Part shown: positions 1-12,400 of the stretch, piece after piece
How the letters are laid out: every line of letters begins with the position of its first letter
How positions within the stretch are numbered: the first letter of the stretch is position 1
NCBI RefSeq assembly: GCF_032854445.1
Contig: NC_088305.1
Location: forward strand, 15,133,606 to 15,193,605
DNA from: Liolophura sinensis
Lineage: Eukaryota > Mollusca > Polyplacophora > Chitonida > Chitonidae
DNA length: 60,000 bases
Direction: 5' to 3'
Position numbers and translations under genes: made by a program
Notes under the pieces: generated by a model
Seen by the model: only the letters and a program-made list of their open reading frames with translations
What the model was told of the DNA's origin: nothing
The model's database searches: none

Positions 1-2607
1 TTACAGATGTGTTTCAGTACCTGAGATGGACACTAGCTGATAGCTGGACAGATGATGGTTAAACCTACATGCAGTTATAGATGTGTTTCAGTACCTGAGA
101 TGGACAGTAGCTGATAGCTGGACAGATGATGGTAAAACCTACATCCAGTTACAGATGTGTTTCAGTACCTGAGATGGACAGTAGCTGATAGCTGGACAGA
201 TGATGGTAAAACCTACATGCAGTTATAGGTGTGTTTCAGTACCTGAGATGGACACTAGCTGATAGCTGGACAGATGATGGTAAAACCTACATCCAGTTAC
301 AGATGTGTTTCAGTACCTGAGATGGACACTAGCTGATAGCTGGACAGATGATGGTTAAACCTACATGCAGTTATAGATGTCATTCGGCACCTGAGATGGA
401 CACTAGCTGATAGCTGGACAGATGATGGTAAAACCTACATGCAGTTACAGATGTGTTTCAGTACCTGAGATGGACACTAGCTGATAGCTGGACAGATGAT
501 GGTTAAACCTACATGCAGTTATAGATGTGTTTCAGTACCTGAGATGGACAGTAGCTGATAGCTGGACAGATGATGGTTAAACCTACATGCAGTTATAGAT
601 GTGTTTCAGTACCTGAGATGGACACTGGCTGATAGCTGGACAGATGATGGTTAAACCTACATGCAGTTATAGATGTGTTTCAGTACCTGAGATGGACAGT
701 AGCTGATAGCTGGACAGATGATGGTTAAACCTACATGCAGTTATAGATGTCATTCGGCACCTGAGATGGACACTAGCTGATAGCTGGACAGATCATGGTT
801 AAACCTACATCCAGTTATAGATGTCATTCGGCACCTGAGATGGACACTAGCTGATAGCTGGACAGATGATGGTTAAACCTACATCCAGTTACAGATGCCA
901 TTCGGCACCTGAGATGGACACTAGCTGATAGCTGGACAGATCATGGTTAAACCTACATCCAGTTACAGATGTCATTGGGCACCTGAGATGGACACTAGCT
1001 GATAGCTGGACAGATGATGGTTAAACCTACATCCAGTTATAGATGTGTTTCAGTACCTGAGACAGACACTAGCTGATAGCTGGACAGATCATGGTTAAAC
1101 CTACATCCAGTTATAGATGTGTTTCAGTACCTGAGATAGACACTAGCTGATAGCTGGACAGATGATGGTTAAATATACATCCAGTTACAGATGTCATTCA
1201 GTACCTGAGATGGACACTAGCTGATAGCTGGACAGATGATGGTTAAACCTACATCCAGTTATAGATGTGTTTCAGTACCTGAGATGGACAGTAGCTGATA
1301 GCTGGACAGATGATGGTTAAACCTACATCCAGTTATAGATGTGTTTCAGTACCTGAGATAGACACTAGCTGATAGCTGGACAGGTGATGGTTAAACCTAC
1401 ATCCAGTTATAGATGTGTTTCAGTACCTGAGATGGACACTAGCTGATAGCTGGACAGATGATGGTTAAACCTACATCCAGTTATAGATGTCATTTGGCAC
1501 CTGAGATGGACACTAGCTGATAGCTGGACAGATCATGGTTAAACCTACATCCAGTTATAGATGTGTTTCAGTACCTGAGATGGACACTAGCTGATAGCTG
1601 GACAGATGATGGTTAAACTTACATGCAGTTATAGATGTTATTCGGCACCTGAGATGGACACTAGCTGATAGCTGGACAGATGATGGTTAAACCTACATGC
1701 AGTTATAGATGTCATTCGGCACCTGAGATGGACACTAGCTGATAGCTGGACAGATCATGGTTAAACCTACATCCAGTTATAGATGTGTTTCAGTACCTGA
1801 GATGGACACTAGCTGATAGCTGGACAGATGATGGTTAAACCTACATGGAGTTATAGATGTCATTTGGCACCTGAGATGGACACTAGCTGATAGCTGGACA
1901 GATGATGGTTAAACCTACATCCAGTTATAGATGTGTTTCAGTACCTGAGATGGACACTAGCTGATAGCTGGACAGATGATGGTTAAACCTACATGCAGTT
2001 ATAGATGTCATTTGGCACCTGAGATGGACACTAGCTGATAGCTGGACAGATGATGGTTAAACCTACATCCAGTTATAGATGTCATTCGGTACCTGAGATG
2101 GACAGTAGCTGATAGCTGGACAGATGATGGTTAAATATACATGCAGTTATAGATGTGTTTCAGTACCTGAGATGGACACTAGCTGATAGCTGGACAGATG
2201 ATGGTTAAACCTACATCCAGTTATAGATGTCATTCGGTACCTGAGATGGACAGTAGCTGATAGCTGAACAAATGATGGTTAAACCTACATGCAGTTATAG
2301 ATGTCATTCGGCACCTGAGATGGACACTAGCTGATAGCTGGACAGATGATGGTTAAACCTACATCCAGTTATAGATGTTATTCGGCACCTGAGATGGACA
2401 CTAGCTGATAGCTGGACAGATGATGGTAAAACCTACATGCAGTTATAGGTGTGTTTCAGTACCTGAGATGGACACTAGCTGATAGCTGGACAGATGATGG
2501 TTAAACCTACATCCAGTTATAGATGTGTTTCAGTACCTGAGATGGACAGTAGCTGATAGCTGGACAGATGATGGTAAAACCTACATGCAGTTATAGATGT
2601 CTTTCGG
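1..2607. repeat. 74-bp tandem satellite array, about 35 copies, truncated by window start
   Basis: The motif ACCTGAGATGGACA recurs at 19, 93, 167 and onward every 74 bp, and copies run head to tail until about 2607, where the sequence changes to unique DNA. Units are very similar. The main differences are in one block, TGTTTCAGTA versus TCATTCGGCA, and in two single sites (GATGATGG or GATCATGG; ACATGCAG or ACATCCAG). The unit length is not a multiple of three and each copy carries TGA/TAG, so no long reading frame exists. The array was already running at base 1, so its true length is unknown. No function is apparent. Confidence 0.97.
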
Positions 2608-3439
2608 TTGGGTCAGGTCTGGAGTCAACTGGGTGTTTATACACATAATTGTCATTAACTGGCTTTGTACTAGTATACATATCCATACATGAACATATCT
2701 GCACGCTATCACACTGAACATGTACACCGTTTCCACGTCATCGACATCAAGCTGTCTTTAAAATCTGGTGTGGATCTGCACTTTCTCAACAACAATATCG
2801 AGTCGACTAAATATTTCAAGCATGTCGTGAAAAGACGATTACTCCAGTTCAGCTATCCCCCCCAGTTGCCTGTCTCTGACATTTGATTCTCTGATTTGTT
2901 GTTGCGATTTCCTGTCGCGATGCCCATCGTCTATTAGGTCTGAGTGCACAGCGGGTCCCGCGGCGGATGCGTAGTCCTAATCATTTGATGTGTGACTTGG
3001 GCCAGTCAACTAATTACACTCTATTGTAGCTGCTATGCTCTGGTACATTGTCCTCAGCAAGAGGACATGAAGTACACCTTGTCATACAGCACTATGCATT
3101 TATACACGTACAGGAACCTTTGTCCTGCTCTCACAAAGACAATTAATTAACATACAATTTCTATGTTGTATCTAAAATTATTTCACATCCAGCTGTGTAA
3201 CTATGCATGCAACCAAATAGATACAGGTTCTTAGTGGCAGGCCACCATGACGTGTACTTCTTCCATTTCACTCTCATCCACCTAGAGTCTTAATTCAGTT
3301 CTTCTGAAGGTGCATTTACTAACCAACACTGGTTTATGTTTCACAATTACCATTTCATAACACGCATGCAAACGTGTAGTACAGTCAAGCATTCAGGCTA
3401 ATATTAAGGTTGCATCTGGGATATCTATCAGTGTCTTTG
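2608..3439. other. Single-copy intergenic DNA, no gene seen
   Basis: Mixed-composition unique sequence between two repeat regions. A 65-codon open frame at 2689-2886 has no recognisable domain or exon signals and looks like chance. No RNA gene or mobile element was recognised. Confidence 0.6.
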
Positions 3440-4375
3440 GCCATCATGCTATTTGAATGCATGTTGCCAGGCTAGTTTAAGGCTTGTTACTCGAATATTT
3501 AGCAGCCTGGCTAGCAGCTTGTTAGTGGCACAGATGTATCAGTAGTCTGGTTTGCTATGTACTGGAATGAATGTAGCCAGGCAGGAGTTAAAGATTGCTA
3601 TGGGAATAGCCTGGGCTAGAAGCTTGCTAGTGGCATACACATATCTGTAGCATGGATAAGTAGCTATGCAGGGAGTAGCTTGCTCATTGGCATGCCTGTC
3701 GCCATGCAGGTTAGTACCTTGCAGGTGGCATATCAGAAGCCAGACTAACCGCTTGCTATTGTTCATGTTGAAATGGTACATGTCCATATATGTAGCCAGA
3801 GTAGTAGACAGCTACTGGGAAATATCTGTAGCAGGATAGTAGCTTGCCATTGGGACATGTAGCCCGGCTAGTAGCTTGCTACTTTGACAAATGGTTCTAA
3901 GACAGGCTATTAGCTTGCATTTGGGACATATGTAGCCAGGTAGGTAGTTTGCTATTGAGACTTTTGTACATGTAGCCTGGCTCGTAGCTGGATAGTGGCT
4001 TACATGTAGCCATGCAGCTGGCAGTAGCTTGCTCAATGGTATAGATGTAGCCATGCAGGCTAGTATCTTGCAGGTGGCATATCAGAAGACAGGCTAATGG
4101 CTTGCTATTATTCATGTTGCAATGGTACATGTCTAAATATGTAGCCAGGGTAGTAGTTTGCTACTAGGAAACACCTGTAGCCAGACTGTGGTTTGCTACT
4201 GTGACATCTGTAGACAGCCTAGCAGCTGGGACATCTTACACAGGCTAGTAGCTTGCTACTGGGACATATGTAGCCAGCCTAGCAGCTTGCTATTGGGACA
4301 TATGTACCCAGGTTAGCAGCACAGGGATGTTTGTGACAAGGCTAATAGTTTGCTACTGGATGTACGTAGCCTAAG
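3440..4375. repeat. Degenerate minisatellite (about 34-bp unit) with a 349-bp internal duplication
   Basis: Phrases such as TAGCAGCTTGCTATTGGGAC and ATATGTAGCCAGGCTAGTAG recur many times at irregular spacing; the clearest neighbouring units near 4235-4310 are 34 bp apart. A longer block (the GGCATATCAGAAG segment at about 3727 and again at about 4076, with its flanks) shows a second-level duplication at 349 bp offset. The units are much more diverged than in the other arrays, so this is probably an older, decaying array. Short minus-strand frames across it are periodic by-products. Confidence 0.8.
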
Positions 4376-6552
4376 GTTGGCATATTTCTATTCAGAATGG
4401 CAGGCTACTCAGCCACAAGGAAGAAACCCCAAAGCAACCTAAGAAATACCTTTATCAAAATATTGTAAAATCAAGGCAATTGGTCAACGCAATCTGATCC
4501 AATTAGCAAGAGTTCCTTTCCCTCTTTTCCAAAAAACCCTCAGATGTAAACCTATTGTCCTGAATCATACATTAAGTAGCCATATATATATATATATATA
4601 TGGGTCCATCTTCAATAATAAATCATATGTGGATAACAAATCTATTATTCTTTCAAATAAGCAATATTCTATATAATTTCTTTTGAAAATTAACTCAGAA
4701 TTCATTTTTGTTTTTCAGGAAAGAATATCTATTGATGATCAGGTTTATCTAATCTTATACAGTGTATTCTAGAAATGGCATAAACAATCAATATGTTCCA
4801 TATTAGTGGAGCAAAAAATCGCTCCCAAAGAAAATAATAATCCGTTTATTTCTGTCTCGTGTTCAATCAATATTCTATCAAGAACTTTCTGTTGTGATGA
4901 TAGCTGTGGGGGAAAAAAAATCTGAACCCTTATCCTTCCTCAACATTTTCAATCGCAAACAATTTTACCGGAGCACAATGTGACATAAAGATTTGATCTG
5001 ATCCATTCACAAAAGGAAAAACACACAATCTGAGAATTCAGGCATCTGCAAAATACAGATAAATTTCAGCTAATTGGTATTATCTGTAGTTTTATAAATG
5101 TATCAGAAATAATGCACCCTAGGGAAGAAATATGAACGATATTACTGATAGCATACATGTATGATGTTTTACACAGGGCAATTAACATAGTATTAATAAC
5201 ATTAATACATCTGCAATAACTTATTACTTAGCTTTTCTGGATACTGTAGAACACACACGGAATTTCAGGTACATATTCAAATGAAAAAACAAAAGATAAT
5301 GTTAAATAGCACAGCTGTAACTGACTCACAGTTTAACCACATTCACGTTCATTTAAATTTCCACAGGCTCTTGGACTGATCAGCGTTCACTTTCTAGTTT
5401 CTGTATACGGGCAGTTCCAGAGCTCCGCAAAAACACATTTTCGCATCACCACACCATCACAGACGATAACATGTCAACAGGAACAACTAGCCTTTGACAT
5501 TTATTAGCATAATTTTCCTTGCTAATTGTCCGGTTTAATTTGGAGTTTCGATCTGTAAAGAATTCAGTTTCAAGTGTACAAAAAAAAAAAATGTGCACCT
5601 CAAACGCACTAGAAGGGAAGAAACCAGTGTCGAGATAAACTTTCAATTATTTTTACAATAATGCTTTTTTCTGACAAAGAAAAGCCACAAAATTATTACA
5701 CTATTATTTCTAAGGTGAGCTTTTGAGACATTTTTTTTTTTGAGCACTTTCGTATCTTGACCATGAGAAAAATGCTTTCAAATTATTACAAAGTCCTATT
5801 AAATGGATTTTTCAGACTGACTTTACATAAATCAGCTGTTCTCAAAATGTTCCATATATACAAAAATAGAAATATCAAATGAGGAAACTGATATGACATC
5901 ACCAACATGTGGCCTTCTAATATCTAAACTGTACCACTATATAGTGCTGCAAATATTCTCATTTTGAATGCAAATAGCTTTGGGAACAGTTTTACCTTGC
6001 ACTTCAAGGGCACTCACACTGTTAGGCAAATTAATTTCGAGATTTTCAGGACAGCACTAAAAAAAACAAACTCTGCCAAGAAATTCAGGTCAAGAAAAAG
6101 AAGTAAATGACCTTGACTGAACACACTTATGTCTCCGACTGGCCAATTGTCATGATCAATAAACGGTCTACATACATATACTTGTAACTGAAAGATAAAA
6201 ATAACCAAATTTATCACACCTTCAGCTTACAAAATCATTCTTGATCTATTTAAAAATTGCATGCTTTTAAACAGATATTATTTATGACGCAGAGAATACG
6301 CAATTTTTTCACTGCACAGAATGTGGCGTTCTGAGGACTTAATTATTTTCAGGGATAATATCTACATACATCCAGGAATATATACATGTACATGTCTTTA
6401 CATTAACCGTTAATTATTCCCACAATTGATGTCATTCAGGAATTGAGGAATATGTGACATTAGTACAATTCTATTCACAGATGTTGTAACTATATAAAAA
6501 ATGCACAGTGCCAGTTCTTGTTCTCACCACAGGTCTGGCTTGCTATACAGTA
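4376..6552. other. AT-rich single-copy DNA, no gene seen
   Basis: Long AT-rich unique stretch. It contains an (AT)n tract at 4581-4601 and several A or T homopolymers (for example 5580-5590). Open frames are short (under 70 codons), without recognisable motifs or splice context. Nothing supports a gene or RNA. Confidence 0.6.
4581..4601. repeat. (AT)n microsatellite
   Basis: About ten uninterrupted AT dinucleotides in AT-rich unique DNA. Confidence 0.95.
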
Positions 6553-7659
6553 TGTGGGTTTACAATATTGGGCTTCGATCCTGTGGGTTTACAATATTGG
6601 GCTTCGATCCTATGGGTTTACAATATTGGGCTTCGATCCTGTGGGTTTACAATATTGGGCTTCGATCCTGTGGGTTTACAATATTGGGCTTCGATCCTGT
6701 GGGTTTACAATATAGGGCTTCGATCCTCTGGGTTTACAATATTGGGCTTCGATCCTGTGGGTTTACAATATTGGGCTTCGATCCTATGGGTTTACAATAT
6801 TGGGCTTCGATCCTGTGGGTTTACAATATTGGGCTTCGATCCTGTGGGTTTACAATATTGGGCTTCGATCCTGTGGGTTTACAATATTGGGCTTCGATCC
6901 TATGGGTTTACAATATTGGGCTTCGATCCTGTGGGTTTACAATATTGGGCTTCGATCCTGTGGGTTTACAATATTGGGCTTCGATCCTGTGGGTTTACAA
7001 TATAGGGCTTCGATCCTCTGGGTTTACAATATTGGGCTTCGATCCTATGGGTTTACAATATTGGGCTTCGATCCTGTGGGTTTACAATATTGGGCTTCCA
7101 TCCTATGGGTTTACAATATTGGGCTTCGATCCTATGGGTTTACAATATTGGGCTTCGATCCTGTGGGTTTACAATATTGGGCTTCGATCCTGTGGGTTTA
7201 CAATATTGGGCTTCGATCCTGTGGGTTTACAATATTGGGCTTCGATCCTGTGGGTTTACAATATAGGGCTTCGATCCTGTGGGTTTACAATATTGGGCTT
7301 CGATCCTATGGGTTTACAATATTGGGCTTCGATCCTGTGGGTTTACAATATTGGGCTTCGATCCTATGGGTTTACAATATTGGGCTTCGATCCTGTGGGT
7401 TTACAATATTGGGCTTCGATCCTGTGGGTTTACAATATTGGGCTTCGATCCTGTGGGTTTACAATATTGGGCTTCGATCCTGTGGGTTTACAATATTGGG
7501 CTTCGATCCTGTGGGTTTACAATATTGGGCTTCGATCCTGTGGGTTTACAATATTGGGCTTCGATCCTGTGGGTTTACAATATTGGGCTTCGATCCTATG
7601 GGTTTACAATATTGGGCTTCGATCCTGTGGGTTTACAATACTGGGCTTCGATCCTGTGG
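6553..7659. repeat. 29-bp minisatellite, about 38 copies, stop-free on the plus strand
   Basis: The unit contains GGGTTTACAATATTGGGC followed by TTCGATCCT and repeats every 29 bp. The base after TTCGATCCT varies among G, A and C, and a few units read ATAGGG instead of ATTGGG. Because 29 is not a multiple of three and the common unit has no plus-strand stop, all three forward frames are open over long stretches (up to 391 codons) and cycle through the same 29-residue hydrophobic peptide (containing GFTILGFDP and VGLQYWASILW). The ATAGGG variant supplies the stops. These frames are best seen as repeat artefacts, not genes. A run of variants recurs 290 bp (10 units) apart. Confidence 0.97.
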
Positions 7660-9107
7660 CTTCATGTGCACTTTAAAGACACAATTAACTTTAAAGAATT
7701 ATACAAGCTGCATAAAGTAAAATCTCCTTGCTAAGGCTTGCACTTAAAGAATGTAGGGAACATCAGTTTATTTCAGGACTTGGACAGCTTAATTTGTCTT
7801 TCAGTACATGTCCTTCAAGCGAGACGTGTTTAACAGTGTTATATTTCCCCAATATAGCAGAGATATTTGGCAAATCTTTAAGCACCAGAGAACAAATCAA
7901 TCATGGTGCTTGGTTAATGACTGACATACTCTCCAGATAGCGGACATTCTGCCGTATGCCTCTCCAAAGAGGGATGCTCTTTTCAATCCAGTCCACAAAT
8001 GCCACGTTCATCCGATTTAGGAATCGGCCTTTGGGAAGCCACCAAAGGCTGCGGGTAGCTGAAGGCGCCAGTGATAGATTAGCTAAAGCACCTTTTGTGT
8101 GCCTAGTCTCTCTGGCCCTAAAGACATATACCCTTTCAAAAGGGTTGCTATCTCCTTAAGCCTCATGATAGGATTTTGACAACCAATGTCTGGGTGTGTA
8201 GAACACCTAACTGTCCTGATTACCTTCTAATCGATTTTGTGAAGAGGTTCACACTTTTAGGCTGGGCTAAGAGATTCACATTTACACACATGCACCTTAT
8301 AATGATATAAGTCTTATTACTTAGAGTGATATGACTCCAGGCTTTTAATAACCACACCTACTTTGCTGGACAACTTACAATCTTTAGGAATCTATAAAAT
8401 TTATTGATTATACCTTTGATCTATTTGGCTTTGTATGTAATGGCAATGTACACTGTCATGATCCAGGCAACCACAAAAAACCCATATCACTTTTATGTTA
8501 AAAAGTATATTAAAATAATTACGTCTGTAAGGATTTTGCAGAACCGTTTTGTTGGCAGAATTCCCCAGAATCAACTTCTGACATATATGTATATTTACAG
8601 ATTCACAATCAACACTAATTTGTAAACACTGGAGATATGAGATATGGTGACAAAGCATTAAGTACTGATAATTTGGCGTCGTTTACATATATATACATGT
8701 ATTATATAGACTTGGTTATATCCCTTGGGTTCTGGTGGCACGTGATTTAATCCAGAGAGGTGGTGTTATATATGGTATTGATTAATTAATTAATTGTAAT
8801 GTGATGAGTAATACACAAAGAACATGTGATTAACAGAATAAAGAATAATACATAAGAACTGGTCTTTAAATATACATTCTAGGATCTGTTACACTTAAAG
8901 TTTATTAAATTTTAATTGTCTAATGTTAAACCAGAAACCTACAATTTAACGTGGTCATTTGGCAGCTATAGTGTACATGTGTGTTCTCAAAAGACCATTC
9001 ACTGTTGTTATAAAAGTCATTTTCAGCTTATCTGTCCAGTTCATCTAAACTTGTAAACAACTGACATTAACATGGTACAATTATCAGTACCAGCTTCCAA
9101 TAATAGA
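7660..9107. other. Single-copy DNA with two short hairpins, no gene seen
   Basis: Unique sequence after the 29-bp array. Two small perfect inverted repeats lie close together: 8028-8034 with 8042-8048 (CCTTTGG/CCAAAGG) and 8130-8136 with 8139-8145 (ACCCTTT/AAAGGGT). Short open frames at 7728-7940 and 7956-8159 have no recognisable domain. An AT-rich tract follows near 8680-8790. Confidence 0.55.
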
Positions 9108-9262
9108 CACCAATGTGGTCGCTGTGATTTCAAATCCAGCTCATGCTGGCTTCCTCTCCTGGCAAATGGTTGTGGGTTTCCTCCCACCATAATGCTGGCC
9201 GCCGCCATTTAAGTGAAATATTCTAGAGTGTGGTGTAAAACACCAATCAATATAAATAAATG
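9108..9262 (+). mobile_element. SINE-like family A, 5'-truncated copy
   Basis: Matches the body and 3' part of the full copy at 40919-41195: B-box-side segment (GGTCGCTGTGA), AGCTCATGCTGGCTTCCTCT, the CCACCATAATGCTGGC block, AGTGAAATATTCT, then ACACCAATCA and an AAATAAATG tail. The tRNA-like A-box head is missing and an internal part is deleted. Confidence 0.85.
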
Positions 9263-9885
9263 CATCTAATAATACTGTTTGCATACATGTAGACAGACAA
9301 TTGTATTAGTGCTCGCTGATTTTTTAACCTACTTATCACATTCTGTTATCCTGACTTACCCATACCTAGTGGGGCTGATGTTTTCCTTAATGGATAAGGA
9401 AAGTGTGCAAATGCCAGTTATGACAGAACCAGCGTAGCTATACATCCCATCTTACCTGTCTGTGTTAATTATTTTCTTTTGTCTCAGCACATCTGTCTTG
9501 CATGTATCAATAGCCAGCCATCACAGCCTTCTCATATTCCTAGTACAGATCTCCTGTGTGTATATGCATGTTAGGCTGATGCTACATGAATTTTACCCTA
9601 AAATTTTTCCTGAAAAAAAACAAAAGATTCTTTGACACAAATAAAAGTTATAAAATGTGTGTATTACTATGTTGGATGTTGAATTTCCTCTTGCGAATTT
9701 GAAGATAACATATTCTACCTTCCAAAAAAAAAAACCCCATCCCTTTGGCACATCTTCTAAACATCAACAAAAGTATCAGAATTTGGCAAAAAGGAGCAAT
9801 TTTGTCATGAAGGTTAGTTAAGGCACATACACTACACATACAGTCTAATTGAGCACATATCCTCCACATATAGCTGTATTATTAA

Positions 9886-9957
<72 letters not shown>

Positions 9958-10908
9958 GCCACAAAAGATTTCCCACGCAACCATGTCCCAGTCATAGCCT
10001 TAAGGGTATAGAACTGTGTCTTGGAGATAAAGGACAAAGACAAGAACAAAGAAGACAGAGAAATCAATGTCAATCATCAAAATCCTTGTAACGAGTTATA
10101 ATAGATCTGCTCTTAATATAAAACAAAACACAAATGTGCCAGTTTAATAGAGATTTAACAATCTCTATTTACAATAATGGCCTCCATACAACTATGCATG
10201 TATGTATGTCAATATATTCATATACATGTACAGTACATACTGACGCCACAGATTTAAAAGCTGCCTTGGTGAGTCATGTGGCATTTCACTTTAAAATTTC
10301 ACAGAAAGATATAACATTTTGAGGTATGTAAGCTACATGCATCGATTCATCCTGAATCCATGCATGTAGATTTGTATATGTACCATGTAGATACAGCTAA
10401 AGAAGCATTAAGTGTCCTTAAACAGCTCTGTATGTATAAATTCCTGTTACCTTAAAGACAAATTTAAAAAAAAAATACCTTAAGACAAAGATTTTTTGCT
10501 CTGTTCTAAGACGTAGGTGAGTGGTATACATATGACATCAGCCTTTGTCGTCCAGAGTTTCATAACACACTCCAGGTATACTTAGGAACAAAAACACCTC
10601 AAGGTTGTACATAGGTGTATACTCATGACAACAACTAATGGATCTATCACACTTTCATGGACACAGTGACTGACATCAAGCTTTGGTTGGCGTCATCATA
10701 CCGTTTATGGCAATGAATAATGTTTCTATAGGGCACCTGTGCCCCCAGTAGGTCAAAGAAGAATTCAGTATTCTCTAAACAAAATAGTGGTTCTAACCTT
10801 ATAATGCTGGAACATTTAAAAGAAAGCTTTCAAGGTTTTGGTTGGCTGTTTAATTGTTAAAATGCATTTAACAACTGACTGCATATATGTACAAATACAG
10901 CAACATGT
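9263..10908. other. AT-rich single-copy DNA, no gene seen
   Basis: Unique DNA carrying a large (AT)n tract at 9890-9957. Frames near it encode only Tyr-Ile runs from the microsatellite. No gene signal recognised. Confidence 0.6.
9890..9957. repeat. (AT)n microsatellite
   Basis: Nearly pure AT dinucleotide tract of about 68 bp with one ACAT interruption near 9941. Confidence 0.97.
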
Positions 10909-11256
10909 CTGTATGCTTGGGGTTTAGGTAGTACTTAGCAATTTTTCAGTCATATGAGGACGAGCGGTTGTTAGGTGTGTGTACATATATTGTGTCCTTT
11001 TGTGGCAGGGCAAGTCCATGTCGTTGCTCAAGTATCATGCTGAAGACACCAAACATGACACCCCATCTAGTCACATTATAAACTGACACCAGGACACCAA
11101 TCCCGCTTCCTTTCTCTAACCTCTCAGTGCTGAAGTGCTGAGCGTCAAGTACCATTCTTTAATAAAGTCTTTGGCATGACCCGATCTGGGTTTGATCCTG
11201 GGTCTCAAAACTTAGAGGCTGACACCATTAGGCCCCCATCGAGTGGTTGGCTGCAT
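10909..11256 (-). mobile_element. SINE-like family C, near full-length copy
   Basis: Reads on the plus strand from the 3' tail (TGTATGCTTGGGGTTTA, CAATTTTTCAGTCATATGA) through the body (CATATATTGTGTC, GGCAGGGC, ATCATGCTGAAGACACCAAA, ACCTCTCAGTGCTGA) to a head-side segment (TTTGATCCTGGGTCTC, GCCCCCATCGAGTGG). The same order of blocks is found at 18916-19288, 23425-23972 and 32800-33090. The TTTGATCC block is B-box-like on the minus strand, suggesting a tRNA-related head, though the A box is not clear here. Confidence 0.8.
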
Positions 11257-11429
11257 ATGGCATACGTTCATAAGTTAATTGTCGTCGCTGTCTTTCGCAG
11301 AAGTATATGCACTATTTTCTCTCTCGTGAAGCATTCTGGGTATTAACTGTCTGAGAATCAATAGGTCTCTTTCCAATGAGTCGCAAATTTCATAAACCTG
11401 AAATTAATTTTTGTATGTAAAAAGTACTA

Positions 11430-11642
11430 CTGATTTATTTGATTGCCGTTTTATGCGGCTCTCAAGAATATTCCACTCAGGGTAGAGCTCGGGGAGAACA
11501 CACAACCATCTGCTGGTTGCTGGAAGACCTTCCCACGTACAGCCAGAGACTGGAAGCCAGCATGAGCTGAACTTGAACTCACAGCGATTGCATTCACAGG
11601 TGAGAAGCTCCTGGGTCATTGCCCCATGCTGATACATTAACA
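11430..11642 (-). mobile_element. SINE-like family A copy
   Basis: Plus strand shows the reverse-complement order: TTTATTTGATTGCCGTTTTA tail, CTCAAGAATATTCCACTC, CACACAACCATCTGCTGGTT, GACCTTCCCACGTACAGCCA, GCCAGCATGAGCTG, then ACTCACAGCG and the head-side CTCCTGGGTCATTGCCC. The extreme head is degraded. Frames across it are not genes. Confidence 0.88.
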
Positions 11643-12196
11643 CCTTAAACAGGGAGCCATCCCCACATTTCTCCTATATATCAAGAGGTTTAACTGCGCA
11701 GGTTGAGTGGCATCCCTTATCTGTAGTCATCCCTATATCACTGTTCATCTGATACAAGTATAGAAACACTTAAACGAAGTAGCTGTTTGTGCATCAACAT
11801 GGGATGTATCTGATGCTAATATCAGGTGCTAATAGGGGGTGTCGTAGGCTTAGTCATCATCACAGTCATCGAGACATCCTGTATACATACTGATACAATC
11901 TCTGGTACATACCAGATTGACTGATACCTCGATCCTTCTGTACTAGCTGATATCATCATCTGAGCTTCCCCAGGATAAACAATGATTCTGCTGTAGATTA
12001 AAAAAAACAAGCCGCACTCCATGAGCCTGACATCAATATCACTATTATGTACCGTCACCTCTGTCACAATGACATAATCAATCTTATAGCACCACTCTGA
12101 CCTGGACCTATGAAACGCTGGCAATAGTAGACGTTGAAAACAGGCTATCAGATTCTTAACTTGAAAAGTCATGAGGGTTGGCTTAGCTGCCAGGTG

Positions 12197-12400
12197 TATT
12201 TATTTATTTATTGATTTATTTATTTATTTATGTTATTGGTGTTTTGTGCCGTACTGAAGATTATATCAATACATGGCGATAAGAATGACGGTGGGAGGAA
12301 ATCGGGCAGAGAGGGAACCCGCGATCATCTGCATTGTAGCTGGTAGCTTGACTGTATCACATATGACAGGGGAGGATTAACGCCAGCATCAGCTGGATTG
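12197..12400 (-). mobile_element. SINE-like family A, diverged copy
   Basis: Starts with an ATTT-repeat tail (12197-12230), then TTATTGGTGTTTTGTGCCGT, GACGGTGGGAGGAAATCGGG and ATCATCTGCATTGTAGCTGG, in the order of family A on the minus strand. The remaining head-side sequence (CCAGCATCAGCTGGATTGAA) is recognisable but diverged. Confidence 0.8.

Noticed and set aside
1-2607. CRISPR-like array
   Set aside because: There are no unique spacers between repeats; whole 74-bp units are tandem, and the context is eukaryotic.
6553-7659. Centromeric CENP-B box or tRNA B box in the 29-bp unit (TTCGATCC)
   Set aside because: The spacing and bases of the CENP-B core do not fit, and the B-box resemblance lacks one base and any A box.
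6501-7720. 391-codon and 306-codon plus-strand frames as genes
   Set aside because: They are the same 29-bp repeat read in shifting frames, and three overlapping frames are open at once. No unique protein sequence, domain or splice signal exists.
9849-10091. Frames rich in Tyr-Ile repeats
   Set aside because: Translation of the (AT)n microsatellite.
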